Source: Sphingobium sp. C100 (GTDB taxonomy: Bacteria; Pseudomonadota; Alphaproteobacteria; Sphingomonadales; Sphingomonadaceae). Taken from it: a stretch of DNA of 62,217 nucleotides. Location of the stretch: assembly GCF_000508185.1 (NCBI RefSeq), contig NZ_AYOY01000113.1, positions 1-62,217 on the forward strand, in the 5' to 3' direction. How positions within the stretch are numbered: position 1 is the first letter of the stretch; every line of letters starts with the position of its first letter. This document shows, piece by piece, positions 44,341 through 52,509 of this stretch. The notes beneath the pieces were generated by a model, which made no database searches, was not told where the DNA came from, and saw only the letters and a program-made list of their open reading frames with translations. The position numbers and the translations under genes are program-made.

Positions 44341-44401
44341 CCGTTCGGTTCGAGCTTGTCGAGAACCTGTCCCCCGTTCTCGACAAGCTCGAACCGAACG
44401 G
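44341..44401. repeat. perfect 26-bp inverted repeat between gltD and gltB
   Basis: The arms 44341-44366 and 44376-44401 are exact reverse complements around a 9-nt loop (CTGTCCCCC). It begins 19 bp before the gltB start codon on the gene strand. Its stem is far too long and its flanks lack a T-run, so it is not a simple terminator. It could be a dispersed palindromic element or an RNA-stabilising hairpin that sets the ratio of GltD to GltB. Confidence 0.85.
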
Positions 44402-44414
44402 AGGGAAATATGGA

Positions 44415-45860
44415 TCAGGCAGCTACTCGCTCGCCCACCTTGGCCTTCGCCTTCAGATAGCGGTGCATATGCTCGGTCACATCGCGGCCATCGCGTATCG
44501 CCCACACCACCAGCGAAGCGCCGCGCACGATGTCGCCCGCCGCGAACACGCCGTCCATGCTCGTCATCATCGTCTTGTGATCCACGCGCAACGTGCCCCA
44601 GCGCGTGACCGACAGATCTTCCGCGCCGAACAGCTTGGGCAGTTCTTCCGGGTCGTAGCCCAACGCCTTGATAACCAGGTCGGCCTCCAGGCTGTGCTCG
44701 CTGCCCGGATCGGGTTCGGGCGCGCGGCGGCCGGATGCATCTGGCTGGCCAAGGCGCATCTTCGTCACCTTGACGCCCGTTACATGCTCCGTGCCCTCGA
44801 ACGCGATCGGTGCGGTCAGCCAGACGAACTCGACACCTTCCTCCTCGGCATTGGCGACTTCGCGCTGCGATCCCGGCATATTGTCGCGGTCGCGGCGATA
44901 GAGGCACTTTACCGACTTGGCGCCCTGGCGAATGGCGGTGCGCACGCAATCCATCGCGGTGTCGCCGCCGCCGATGACGACGACATTCTTGCCCGTCGCC
45001 AGCAGCGATCCGTCGTCATGTTCGGGAACCGCGTCGCCGAAACCCGCCTTGTTGGAGGCGGTGAGATAGTCCAGCGCCTTGACCACGCCGGGCGCGCCGA
45101 CGCCCGGCGCGCGGATGTCGCGGGGCTTGTAGACGCCGGTGGCGACCAGGATGGCGTCATGCTTCTCGCGCAGTTGCTCCATGCTGGCATCGCGGCCGAC
45201 CTCGAAGCTCTCGTGAAAAATGATGCCGCCGTCCTTCAGGCGCTGGATGCGGCGCATGACCACGTCCTTCTCCAGCTTGAAGCCGGGGATGCCATAGGTC
45301 AGCAGGCCGCCGGCGCGATCGTGCCGGTCGTAGACATGCACCTCATAGCCCGCGACGCGCAGATATTCGGCCGTGGTGAGGCCCGCCGGACCCGCGCCGA
45401 TCACGCCGACCGACTGGCCGGTGGCCGCGCCGGGGACGAGCGGTTCGACCCAGCCTTCCTTCCAGGCGGTGTCGGTGATGTATTTTTCGACCGAGCCGAT
45501 GGTGACGGCGCCATGGCCGGAAAATTCGATGACGCAATTGCCTTCGCACAGGCGGTCCTGCGGGCAGATGCGGCCGCAAATTTCCGGCATGGTGCTGGTC
45601 AGGTTGGAAAGCTCATAGGCTTCGCGCAACCGCCCCTCGGCAGTCAGACGCAGCCAGTCGGGGATATGATTGTGAAGGGGGCAATGCGTCGAGCAATAAG
45701 GCACCCCACATTGCGAACAGCGCGACGCCTGCTCCTCCGCGCGCTCCAGCAGAAAGCTGCGGCTGATCTCGGCAAAATCGTCGGCGCGATCGTCCGCCGG
45801 CCGCTTTTCGGGGTAGGCCTGGCCCAGGCCCACAAATTTCAGCATCGGATTTTCGGCCAT
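44415..45860 (-). CDS. gltD: glutamate synthase small subunit
   Basis: GltD (481 aa) is the NADPH-FAD subunit that passes electrons to GltB. The N-terminal cluster domain has CSQCGVPYCSTHCPLHN and CGRICPQDRLCEGNC for two 4Fe-4S clusters. The FAD site is VGVIGAGPAGLTTAEYL, the NADPH site VVVIGGGDTAMDC, and the C-terminal FAD motif is DGVFAAGDIVRGASLVVWAI. ATG 45860 (MAENPMLKF) matches the family N-terminus better than an upstream ATG at 45896. It is the first gene of a gltD-gltB unit, the reverse of the enterobacterial order but usual in alphaproteobacteria. Confidence 0.95.
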   Translation of the reverse strand: MAENPMLKFVGLGQAYPEKRPADDRADDFAEISRSFLLERAEEQASRCSQCGVPYCSTHCPLHNHIPDWLRLTAEGRLREAYELSNLTSTMPEICGRICPQDRLCEGNCVIEFSGHGAVTIGSVEKYITDTAWKEGWVEPLVPGAATGQSVGVIGAGPAGLTTAEYLRVAGYEVHVYDRHDRAGGLLTYGIPGFKLEKDVVMRRIQRLKDGGIIFHESFEVGRDASMEQLREKHDAILVATGVYKPRDIRAPGVGAPGVVKALDYLTASNKAGFGDAVPEHDDGSLLATGKNVVVIGGGDTAMDCVRTAIRQGAKSVKCLYRRDRDNMPGSQREVANAEEEGVEFVWLTAPIAFEGTEHVTGVKVTKMRLGQPDASGRRAPEPDPGSEHSLEADLVIKALGYDPEELPKLFGAEDLSVTRWGTLRVDHKTMMTSMDGVFAAGDIVRGASLVVWAIRDGRDVTEHMHRYLKAKAKVGERVAA

Positions 45861-46026
45861 GACTCGGTCCCTGATTATGTTTGCAGGGCGCCCCATAGCA
45901 TAAAAACCCGCAGAGTCACGCGGATTTCGCCATTTAGGTCAGTATGTATTACCTAATACATCACATTCTTGCACTTGTTTGCGAACGCCTCGCAACCATG
46001 CGCCGCATACAACGTCCGCTTCGGCC

Positions 46027-46836
46027 CTATCTCATCGCCAACCAGATGAGCGCCGAGACGCCAGCCACGATTCGATACCAGGCAAAGGGCGCGAATCCAT
46101 GTTTCGACACCAGGCCGACAAACCATTTGATAACCAGCAAGGCGACGATGAAGGACACCAGCAGGCCAAGCGCGATACTGTCCCAACCCACCGTCGCGCT
46201 GGTGATCTGGTCGCCTTTTTTGAGCAGTTCCAGCGTCGTCGCGCCCAACATGGTCGGGATGGCGAGGAAGAAGCTGAACTCCGCGGCGGTGCGCCGCTCC
46301 ACGCCCAGGGTCAGCGCGCCCATGATCGTCGCGCCCGACCGGCTGACGCCCGGCACCATCGCCAGACATTGAATGAAACCGATAGCAATGACGCGCACCA
46401 GCGGGATGTCGGCAATACCGTGGAACAGATCCTGCTTGACCATCCGCTCGATTGCCAGGATCGCGATGCCGCCGACGATCAGCGCCCAGGCGACGACCTG
46501 CGGTTCGCCCAGCAATATCTCGATATAGTCATGCAGCGCCAGGCCGATGACCGCGGCGGGAATGAAGGCGACCACCAGATTGCGCAGGAAGCGCCAACTG
46601 ACCGCCTCTCCCCGCAGCAACCCCATGCCGACCGCCCAGAAAGTCCGCCAGTAAAGAACCACGACCGCCAGGATCGCCCCCAGCTGGATGACCACGTTGA
46701 ACATCGCCCAGGTCGCGGCGTCATAGCCCAGCAGTTCGCTCGCCAGGATCAGATGCCCCGTGGACGAAACCGGCAGGAACTCCGTCAGCCCTTCGACAAT
46801 GCCGAGCAGGATGACGGTCAGATAATGGAGGTCCAT
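46027..46836 (-). CDS. uppP: undecaprenyl-diphosphatase
   Basis: UppP/BacA (269 aa) is an integral membrane enzyme that recycles undecaprenyl diphosphate for peptidoglycan and other glycan synthesis and gives bacitracin resistance when overexpressed. The two signature loops are present: EGLTEFLPVSSTGHLIL near the N-terminus, and PGVSRSGATIMGAL in the second half. About seven to eight hydrophobic helices are visible. It is separated from the upstream reductase gene by a terminator, so it likely has its own promoter in 46837-46860. Confidence 0.96.
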   Translation of the reverse strand: MDLHYLTVILLGIVEGLTEFLPVSSTGHLILASELLGYDAATWAMFNVVIQLGAILAVVVLYWRTFWAVGMGLLRGEAVSWRFLRNLVVAFIPAAVIGLALHDYIEILLGEPQVVAWALIVGGIAILAIERMVKQDLFHGIADIPLVRVIAIGFIQCLAMVPGVSRSGATIMGALTLGVERRTAAEFSFFLAIPTMLGATTLELLKKGDQITSATVGWDSIALGLLVSFIVALLVIKWFVGLVSKHGFAPFAWYRIVAGVSALIWLAMR

Positions 46837-46860
46837 GGCGAAACCCTAATTGCTTGGCAT

Positions 46861-46887
46861 AAAAAATCCTCCCCGGATGCGGGGAGG
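46861..46887 (-). terminator. rho-independent terminator of the NDUFA9-family gene
   Basis: Read on the minus strand: CCTCCCCG-CATC-CGGGGAGG followed by ATTTTTT. The 8-bp GC stem and T-run are textbook. It lies between the reductase stop and the uppP start. Confidence 0.85.
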
Positions 46888-46941
46888 GGCATGAAAGGCG
46901 GGACGACTGATGATGCGCCCCGCCTGCATCCTGCAATGGCG

Positions 46942-47871
46942 TCAGGCGCTGATCCGGCCGGCGAAGCGGCCATGCTTGCGATAACGCACCATCCACTTGT
47001 CGGCGACCGCGCCCATCGGCGTGGGCGCGACGCCCAGCGCCGCCAGCCCTTCCGCGTCCGGCGCTGCGACATTGTCGCGCCCCAGCATCGCGAGCTGATC
47101 GCGCGTGATCGGTCCGCCCGGCAGCATCGCCAGCAGCGAAGCCATACCGCCCGGCACGTCGATCATCGGCTGATGGCGGCCGATCGCCCTGGCGATCCAG
47201 GCGTTGATCTCCTTCATCGACAGGATTTGCGGGCCTGCGACCTCATAGGTCTTGCCGCCATGGACATCCGGTTGCGCGACCGCGTTGGCGATGGCGTCAG
47301 CGACATCGGCGACATAGACGGGCTGGAACTTCGTCGCCCCGCTGATCACCGGGATGACCGGCGCGCTGCGGATGAGGTCGGCGAAGCGGTTGAGGAACTG
47401 GTCTTCCGGTCCGAAGATGATCGAGGGGCGGATGATGGTCGCGCCAGGGAAGGCTGCTTTGACCGCAGCCTCGCCGGCCGCCTTGGACCGGCCATAGGCG
47501 GACGGGCTCTCGGCGTCGGCGCCGATCGCCGACACATGGACCAGCGCCTGCACATTGGCGGTTGCGGCGGCCTGGGCGACATTGGCCGCACCCTGATGGT
47601 GGAACGCCTCGAAGTCACCGGCCAGGATGCCGACCAGATTGATGACGGCATGGCTGCCGACAATCGCGCGGACCACCGTTTCGGGCTTGCGGATGTCGGC
47701 CGCGACGAACTGGGTCTGGCCCAGCGCGCCCAGCGGCTTCACCTTCACGGCGGTCGCCAGATCGCGCTGCGCGATCCGCACGCGCGCGCCCCGCGCCATC
47801 AGCGCCTGAGCGACCTGTCGGCCAAGAAAGCCGCCGCCGCCGAAGATCGTAACCAGACTGTCCTTCATCAC
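46942..47871 (-). CDS. NDUFA9-family NAD(P)-binding reductase
   Basis: This 309-residue atypical short-chain dehydrogenase/reductase has the nucleotide site VTIFGGGGFLGRQVAQALM at residues 7-25 and INLVGILAGD later. Members of this family in alphaproteobacteria resemble the complex I accessory subunit NDUFA9 but usually lie outside the nuo operon, as here; the catalytic Tyr-x3-Lys is altered (YGRSKAAGE is present near residue 130). The role is unproven, with assembly or quinone-related function suggested. It is followed by its own terminator. Confidence 0.85.
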   Translation of the reverse strand: MMKDSLVTIFGGGGFLGRQVAQALMARGARVRIAQRDLATAVKVKPLGALGQTQFVAADIRKPETVVRAIVGSHAVINLVGILAGDFEAFHHQGAANVAQAAATANVQALVHVSAIGADAESPSAYGRSKAAGEAAVKAAFPGATIIRPSIIFGPEDQFLNRFADLIRSAPVIPVISGATKFQPVYVADVADAIANAVAQPDVHGGKTYEVAGPQILSMKEINAWIARAIGRHQPMIDVPGGMASLLAMLPGGPITRDQLAMLGRDNVAAPDAEGLAALGVAPTPMGAVADKWMVRYRKHGRFAGRISA

Positions 47872-47971
47872 GCGCGTCCCATATCTTTCGTCAAGGGGGA
47901 ATGACTCTGTCGATCCCCTTGCAACAGCCGCCGCGCGCTGACAACCGCCCGACGCTGCGGCCGTTCCTTTT

Positions 47972-48556
47972 TTACCCGATCCAGCCCTGCAAGTCAGCCA
48001 GCATCCATAGGCCCAGCGCCAGGAACAGCAGCGCCGCGCCGACCTGCAACGCGCGCATCGGCACCTTGCTGGCCAGCGCCTCGCCGAACAGCACGGCGGG
48101 GACGTTGGCCGCCATCATGCCCAGCGTCGTGCCGGCCGTCACCGCCAGCAGATTGTCGAAACGCGCACCCAGCGCCACCGTCGCCACCTGCGTCTTGTCG
48201 CCCATCTCGACCAGAAAAAAGGCGATCAGCGTGGTCACGAACACGCCCGCGCGCGATGGCGCTTTCAGCGGCGCGTCCTCGTCGATCTTGTCGGGGATCA
48301 ACGTCCACGCGGCCATGGCGATGAAGGACGCGGCCACGGCATAGCGGAACCAGCCCTGGGTCAGCACGCCCGCGATCGAATGACCGACCAGCGCGGCGAG
48401 GAAATGATTGGCCAGCGTCGCGAACAGGATGCCCAGGATGATCGGCACCGGCTTCCTGAACCGGGTGGCGAGCAACATGGCGAGCAATTGCGTCTTGTCG
48501 CCCATTTCGGCGAGCGCGACGAGCGCGGAGGAGGTGAGCAGGGCTTCCATCATCAT
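47972..48556 (-). CDS. TMEM165/GDT1 family Mn2+ exporter-like protein
   Basis: This membrane protein of about 194 residues has two copies of the family signature E-x-G-D-K-T: ALAEMGDKTQLLAM near the N-terminus and LVEMGDKTQVATV in the second half, each within a pair of membrane helices. Eukaryotic GDT1 and its bacterial relatives move Mn2+ or Ca2+; the Mn2+ riboswitch in front supports manganese export here. Three consecutive ATGs (48556, 48553, 48550) are possible starts, directly after the riboswitch-linked hairpin. Confidence 0.9.
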   Translation of the reverse strand: MMMEALLTSSALVALAEMGDKTQLLAMLLATRFRKPVPIILGILFATLANHFLAALVGHSIAGVLTQGWFRYAVAASFIAMAAWTLIPDKIDEDAPLKAPSRAGVFVTTLIAFFLVEMGDKTQVATVALGARFDNLLAVTAGTTLGMMAANVPAVLFGEALASKVPMRALQVGAALLFLALGLWMLADLQGWIG

Positions 48557-48617
48557 GTCCGGGGCCGGGCGGAAGTGAACAGACGCAATGCCATCGTTGC
48601 TTCCCGCCCGGCCGGAC
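48557..48617 (-). promoter_or_regulatory. expression-platform hairpin of the Mn2+ riboswitch
   Basis: A long GC-rich inverted repeat runs from GTCCGGCCGGGCGGGAAG to CTTCCGCCCGGCCCCGGAC and ends directly at the first start codon of the exporter gene. Its 3' arm covers the region where the ribosome binds, so it could block translation until the aptamer folds with Mn2+. No T-run follows, which argues for translational rather than transcriptional control. Confidence 0.6.
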
Positions 48618-48637
48618 AGAAAAGCGCCGATGCCATT

Positions 48638-48752
48638 GGTCTCGCCCGACGCGGACAGCTTGATCCGCGTCCCATATGCCACGGCCTCTCGGCCAAATAT
48701 GTTGACATATGGCCCGCTCGCATCGCGCGAACGGCTGGCTACTCCCCAGATG
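48638..48752 (-). promoter_or_regulatory. yybP-ykoY (Mn2+) riboswitch aptamer
   Basis: On the minus strand the family hallmarks appear in order: TCTGGGGAGTAGCC at about 48749-48736 (the 5' Mn2+-binding loop), the variable middle arm with CATATGTCAACATATTTGG, a perfect GACGCGGA/TCCGCGTC stem, and the 3' loop GGGCGAGACC at 48647-48638 followed by AATGG closing P1. The aptamer lies directly upstream of a TMEM165-type exporter, the usual target of this riboswitch class. Mn2+ binding should switch on export. Confidence 0.85.
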
Positions 48753-48805
48753 ACGCGTCAGCCTCTAGGCGGGCGCGAAGAGAAAGGCAAGCCGTCCGCC
48801 CCGCT

Positions 48806-49684
48806 TCAGCGGGTCGGCACCGGCTCTGCGCCCGAATAATCGTAGAAGCCGCGTCCGGTCTTGCGCCCGTACCAGCCCGCTTCGACATATTTGACCAGCA
48901 ACGGCGCGGGCCGATATTTGGGATCGCCCGTGGTGCTGAGGAACACGTTGAGAATCTCCAGCGCGGTGTCGAGGCCGACGAAATCCAGCAGGGTCAGCGG
49001 CCCCATCGGATGGTTGAGCCCCAGCTTGCAGCCCTGGTCGATGTCGGTCACGCTGCCCACGCCCTCGCCCAGCACGAATACCGCCTCGTTGAGCATCGGC
49101 AGCAGGATGCGGTTCACCACAAAGCCGGGCGCGTCAAAGGCGTGGACCACCGTCTTGCCGATTTTCTCCGCAAAGCCTTCCACCGCCGCAACGGTTTCGG
49201 GCGTGGTGGCAAGGCCGCGAATGACCTCGACCAGCACCATCACCGGCACGGGGTTGAAGAAATGGACACCGACGAACCGGCCCGCGTCGGGCGCGGCCTG
49301 GGCCAGGCGGGTGATCGGGATGGAGGAGGTGTTGGTCGCCAGGATGGCGTCGTCCGCCAATATCTTGCCGACATTGGCGAAGATGGCGCGCTTCACCTCT
49401 TCACGCTCGGTCGCCGCCTCGATCACCAGCTGCGCCTCGGCCAAAGGCGCGATCTCGCCGGCCGGCCTGATCCGCGCCAGCGTCGCATCGGCGTCGGCCT
49501 GGCTGATCTTTTCCTTCTCGACCGCGCGGGACAGCAGCTTGGCGATGCCCGCCAGCCCCTTTTCGGCGCGAGGCAGGTCGATGTCGGAGAGAATCACGTC
49601 ATAGCCCGCCTGCGCCGCGACCTGGGCGATACCGATGCCCATCTGCCCCGCGCCGATCACGCCCACCGTGCGAATGTCCGTCAT
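48806..49684 (-). CDS. 3-hydroxyacyl-CoA (3-hydroxybutyryl-CoA) dehydrogenase
   Basis: This 292-residue enzyme oxidises 3-hydroxyacyl-CoA to 3-ketoacyl-CoA with NAD(P)+ in fatty-acid or PHB-related metabolism. The N-terminal site is [18 protein letters not shown]. The catalytic His is in [14 protein letters not shown], with the Ser/Asn partners in NTSSIPIT and [15 protein letters not shown]. It is a single-function enzyme of the PaaH/Hbd size. Chain-length preference cannot be told. It is divergent from the YbgC-tol operon. Confidence 0.93.
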   Translation of the reverse strand: MTDIRTVGVIGAGQMGIGIAQVAAQAGYDVILSDIDLPRAEKGLAGIAKLLSRAVEKEKISQADADATLARIRPAGEIAPLAEAQLVIEAATEREEVKRAIFANVGKILADDAILATNTSSIPITRLAQAAPDAGRFVGVHFFNPVPVMVLVEVIRGLATTPETVAAVEGFAEKIGKTVVHAFDAPGFVVNRILLPMLNEAVFVLGEGVGSVTDIDQGCKLGLNHPMGPLTLLDFVGLDTALEILNVFLSTTGDPKYRPAPLLVKYVEAGWYGRKTGRGFYDYSGAEPVPTR

Positions 49685-49863
49685 GTCGAACCGTCTCCCT
49701 CTTGAATCGTCGCCTCCCCCTTAGCTTCGCTGCCGCGCGGCGGCCAGTAGGCTGCTCCGTCAAATCATCCGGCCGATGAAATGAGACTCCCGAACCGTCG
49801 ATTGAAGGCGCACCGTGATTTTCCTGCTTTGCGTGGCGCCGACGCCATGGTTAAAAGCCCGCC

Positions 49864-50334
49864 ATGTCCGTTTCCGAATTGATGCCAGCGCCGGCGACCG
49901 GACGCTTCGTCGCCGCCGTGCATCATTTCCCGCTGCGCATCTATTTTGAGGACACCGATCTGTCCGGCCTCGTCTACCATGCCAATTATCTGCGCTATAT
50001 GGAGCGCGCCCGGTCCGACATGCTGCGCATCGCCGGCATCGACCAGCGCGAAAATCATGAAAGCGGCGGCGGTGTCTATGCCGTCACCGATCTCAATATC
50101 CGGTATCGCCGCCCGGCTCGGCTGGACGACGACCTGATGGTGGTGAGCCGCGTCACCGACGTGCGCGCGGCAAGCTGTTCCATTCATCAGTCAGTCATGC
50201 GCGTCGGGGAAGAGTTGACCGACGCCACCATCACCGTCGCCTGGCTGACGCCGCAAGGCCGTCCGCAGCGGCAGCCCAAGGCCTGGACCGCCATTTTCAC
50301 TCGCCTTTGCCAAGGGGAAGACATCCACCCATGA
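49864..50334 (+). CDS. ybgC: YbgC-type acyl-CoA thioesterase of the tol-pal cluster
   Basis: This 156-residue hotdog-fold thioesterase has the active-site segment IYFEDTDLSGLVYHANYLRYMERARSD, with the catalytic Asp in DTDLSG. It hydrolyses acyl-CoA or acyl-ACP and is regularly the first gene of tol-pal operons, possibly linked to phospholipid metabolism at the division site. Its stop overlaps the tolQ start (ATGA). The operon promoter is expected in the 179 bp shared with the divergent dehydrogenase gene. Confidence 0.94.
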   Translation: MSVSELMPAPATGRFVAAVHHFPLRIYFEDTDLSGLVYHANYLRYMERARSDMLRIAGIDQRENHESGGGVYAVTDLNIRYRRPARLDDDLMVVSRVTDVRAASCSIHQSVMRVGEELTDATITVAWLTPQGRPQRQPKAWTAIFTRLCQGEDIHP

Positions 50335-51035
50335 CCCTCAACCTGCCCGCCGGCGCGATAACCGACGCCGCCACCATTTCCCCGCTCGCCCTGTTCCTGC
50401 AGGCCGACATCGTCGTGAAAGGGGTCATGGTCGGCCTGTTGCTGGCCAGTATCTGGACCTGGGCGATGATCATCGGTTTCAGCTTCACCTTGCGCAAGGC
50501 CAGCAAGGAAAGCCGCAAGTTCGAAGCGGACTTCTGGAAGGCGGAAGATATTGACCGCTTTTACGAAGCGCGCGGCAAGGCCGAATTTCCCGCCGCCCGG
50601 GTGATGTCCGCGGGCGTCACCGAATGGCGCCGGTCGACTGCGCAGAAAGTGATCGACCGCGACGGCACGCGCGATCGGCTGTCCACGGTCATGTCCAGCA
50701 CCATCGCGGCCGAAATCGACCGCCTGTCCGACCGGCTCAACATATTGGCCACCATCGGATCGGTCGCACCCTTCGTCGGCCTGTTCGGCACGGTGTGGGG
50801 CATCATGCGCGCCTTCACCTCGATCGCGGCGGAGCAGAACAGCTCGCTCGCCGTCGTCGCGCCGGGCATTGCCGAAGCGCTGTTCGCCACCGCCATCGGC
50901 CTGTTCGCGGCGATCCCGGCGGTTATCGCCTATAACCGCTTCAGCCACGGCATCAACCGGCTGGAATCGGGGCTGACGCGCTTCGCCGACGGCTTTTATT
51001 CGACGCTCAGCCGCGAACTCGAGGCGCAGCGTTGA
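50331..51035 (+). CDS. tolQ: TolQ inner-membrane proton-channel subunit
   Basis: TolQ (234 aa) is an ExbB/MotA-like inner-membrane protein that with TolR uses the proton gradient to energise TolA and constrict the outer membrane at division. Three membrane helices are visible: VVKGVMVGLLLASIWTWAMII, then the paired helices around LATIGSVAPFVGLFGTVWGIM and APGIAEALFATAIGLFAAIPAVIAYN. The start is the ATG overlapping ybgC; an ATG at 50307 would add eight unconserved residues. Confidence 0.96.
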   Translation: MTLNLPAGAITDAATISPLALFLQADIVVKGVMVGLLLASIWTWAMIIGFSFTLRKASKESRKFEADFWKAEDIDRFYEARGKAEFPAARVMSAGVTEWRRSTAQKVIDRDGTRDRLSTVMSSTIAAEIDRLSDRLNILATIGSVAPFVGLFGTVWGIMRAFTSIAAEQNSSLAVVAPGIAEALFATAIGLFAAIPAVIAYNRFSHGINRLESGLTRFADGFYSTLSRELEAQR

Positions 51036-51069
51036 TGACATTGCACCGCCAAAAAAGGGGCCTTGGCTG

Positions 51070-51534
51070 ATGGCGATGTCCGGCCCTCCCTCCGGCCGTC
51101 GCGGGCGCGCGCGCCCGCCGATGGCCGACATCAACGTCACCCCGCTGGTCGACGTCATGCTGGTGCTGCTCATCATCTTCATGGTGACGGCGCCGCTGCT
51201 GGTGACGGGCGTGCCGGTCAACCTGCCCGAGACCCGCGCCAAGGGGCTGGACCAGGACGCCAAGCCGACCATCGTGTCGATCGACCGCGATGGCGGCCTG
51301 TTCATCGATGACGTCCAGATCAGCGACGCGGAACTCCCCGACCGGCTGGCCGAAATCGTCTCGGCCAATGCCGGCAAGGCAGAGCCGCCGCAGATCTTTC
51401 TTCGCGCCGACACCGCGCTCGACTATGGCCGGGTAATGCGGGTCATGGGCGAGCTGAACCGGGCGGGCCTGAACAAGGTTGCACTGGTCAGCACCGGCGC
51501 GGATGCCGGCGCAGCCAGCGACGGTTCAGAATAG
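51070..51534 (+). CDS. tolR: TolR proton-channel subunit
   Basis: TolR (154 aa, ExbD family) has a short cytoplasmic N-terminus and one membrane helix with the essential Asp in PLVDVMLVLLIIFMVTAPLL at about 24-43. The periplasmic domain follows. It pairs with TolQ. It starts 34 bp after tolQ and is in the same operon. Confidence 0.95.
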   Translation: MAMSGPPSGRRGRARPPMADINVTPLVDVMLVLLIIFMVTAPLLVTGVPVNLPETRAKGLDQDAKPTIVSIDRDGGLFIDDVQISDAELPDRLAEIVSANAGKAEPPQIFLRADTALDYGRVMRVMGELNRAGLNKVALVSTGADAGAASDGSE

Positions 51535-51552
51535 GGGCCATAGGTCGTTCAT

Positions 51553-52509
51553 ATGGAGCGCGCGGAAAAGATCGGCCTTGGCGTCGCGACGGCAGGACAT
51601 GTCCTGCTGTTCGGCTTGCTGTCGGCCGGTTTCCTCTCGACCCCCAACCCGCTCAAGCTCAACAGCCCGCCGATGGATGTGAGCCTGGTCGACGAAGTGG
51701 CGCTGAAATCGATGGCGCCGCAGATATCGACCCAGCCGCCCCCGCCCAGCGTCGCGCCGGAAGCCGGCCCGACGCAGGATGCGGCGCCCGCGCCGGAGCC
51801 TGCCGCGCAGCCTGAACCCACGCCCGCGCCGCCCGAACCCGTCCCGACACCGCCCCGGCCGGCGCCAAAGGAAAGCCCTGCCAAGGCCAGGGAAAAACCC
51901 GCCCCGGCCAAGAAAGCCGTCGCCAAGACACCGGCCAAGCCAAAGCCGGCTGCGGAAAAGCCCGCGGCCAAGGCAAAGCCCCGGCCCGAAAAGCCCAAGG
52001 CAGCCGCCGCCCCGGCCAAGTCCGCCAGCAAGAACGCGAAGAAGGCCGATGCCCCCGCCAAGGCGTCGGGCGCGGGCAAGGCGGACAAGCCGCGCGGTTC
52101 GCTGCTGGGCAAGGATTTCCTCAAGGGCATCGACACCAACGCCGATGCACCGCGCAAGCCCGCTCCGCCGCCGGCCGCCGCCATGGGGCCGGCCCAGAAA
52201 TCCGCGCTGGACGCCGAAATACGCCGTCAGTTGAAACCGCATTGGCGTCCGCCCTCGGGCGCGGACGCGGACCAGCTGGTCACCTTGCTGGAAGTGCGGC
52301 TTGACAGGAATGGCGCGCTGGTCGGCACGCCCGAGGTGATCGACCAATTGGGCGTCACCGCCAGCAACCGGCCGCAGGCCAAGCTCCACGCCGAACGCGC
52401 GATCCAGGCGGTGAAACTCGCCGCGCCGTTCAGGAATTTACCCGCCGAATATTATGACCAATGGAAATGGCTCCGGCCACTCCGCTTTGACGCGAGGCTG
52501 AACCGATGA
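51553..52509 (+). CDS. tolA: TolA-like energy-transducing protein
   Basis: This 318-residue protein has an N-terminal membrane anchor (VLLFGLLSAGFLSTP), a long Pro/Ala/Lys-rich periplasmic spacer (about 60-190, repeats of AKPKP and EKPAAKA), and a C-terminal TonB/TolA-like domain (EIRRQLKPHWRPPSG, VRLDRNGALVGTPEVI). It couples TolQR to TolB-Pal across the periplasm. The stop overlaps tolB by four bases. Low sequence conservation in the spacer is usual. Confidence 0.92.
   Translation: MERAEKIGLGVATAGHVLLFGLLSAGFLSTPNPLKLNSPPMDVSLVDEVALKSMAPQISTQPPPPSVAPEAGPTQDAAPAPEPAAQPEPTPAPPEPVPTPPRPAPKESPAKAREKPAPAKKAVAKTPAKPKPAAEKPAAKAKPRPEKPKAAAAPAKSASKNAKKADAPAKASGAGKADKPRGSLLGKDFLKGIDTNADAPRKPAPPPAAAMGPAQKSALDAEIRRQLKPHWRPPSGADADQLVTLLEVRLDRNGALVGTPEVIDQLGVTASNRPQAKLHAERAIQAVKLAAPFRNLPAEYYDQWKWLRPLRFDARLNR

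Noticed and set aside
40441..44460. Long plus-strand frames (623 and 705 codons) opposite gltB
   Set aside because: Antisense shadows of gltB; low-complexity His/Arg/Asp/Gln composition and no family resemblance.
44323..44949. N-terminal extension of gltB by 209 codons
   Set aside because: It runs through the palindrome and gltD in another phase; the true propeptide and Cys31 fit the start at 44322.
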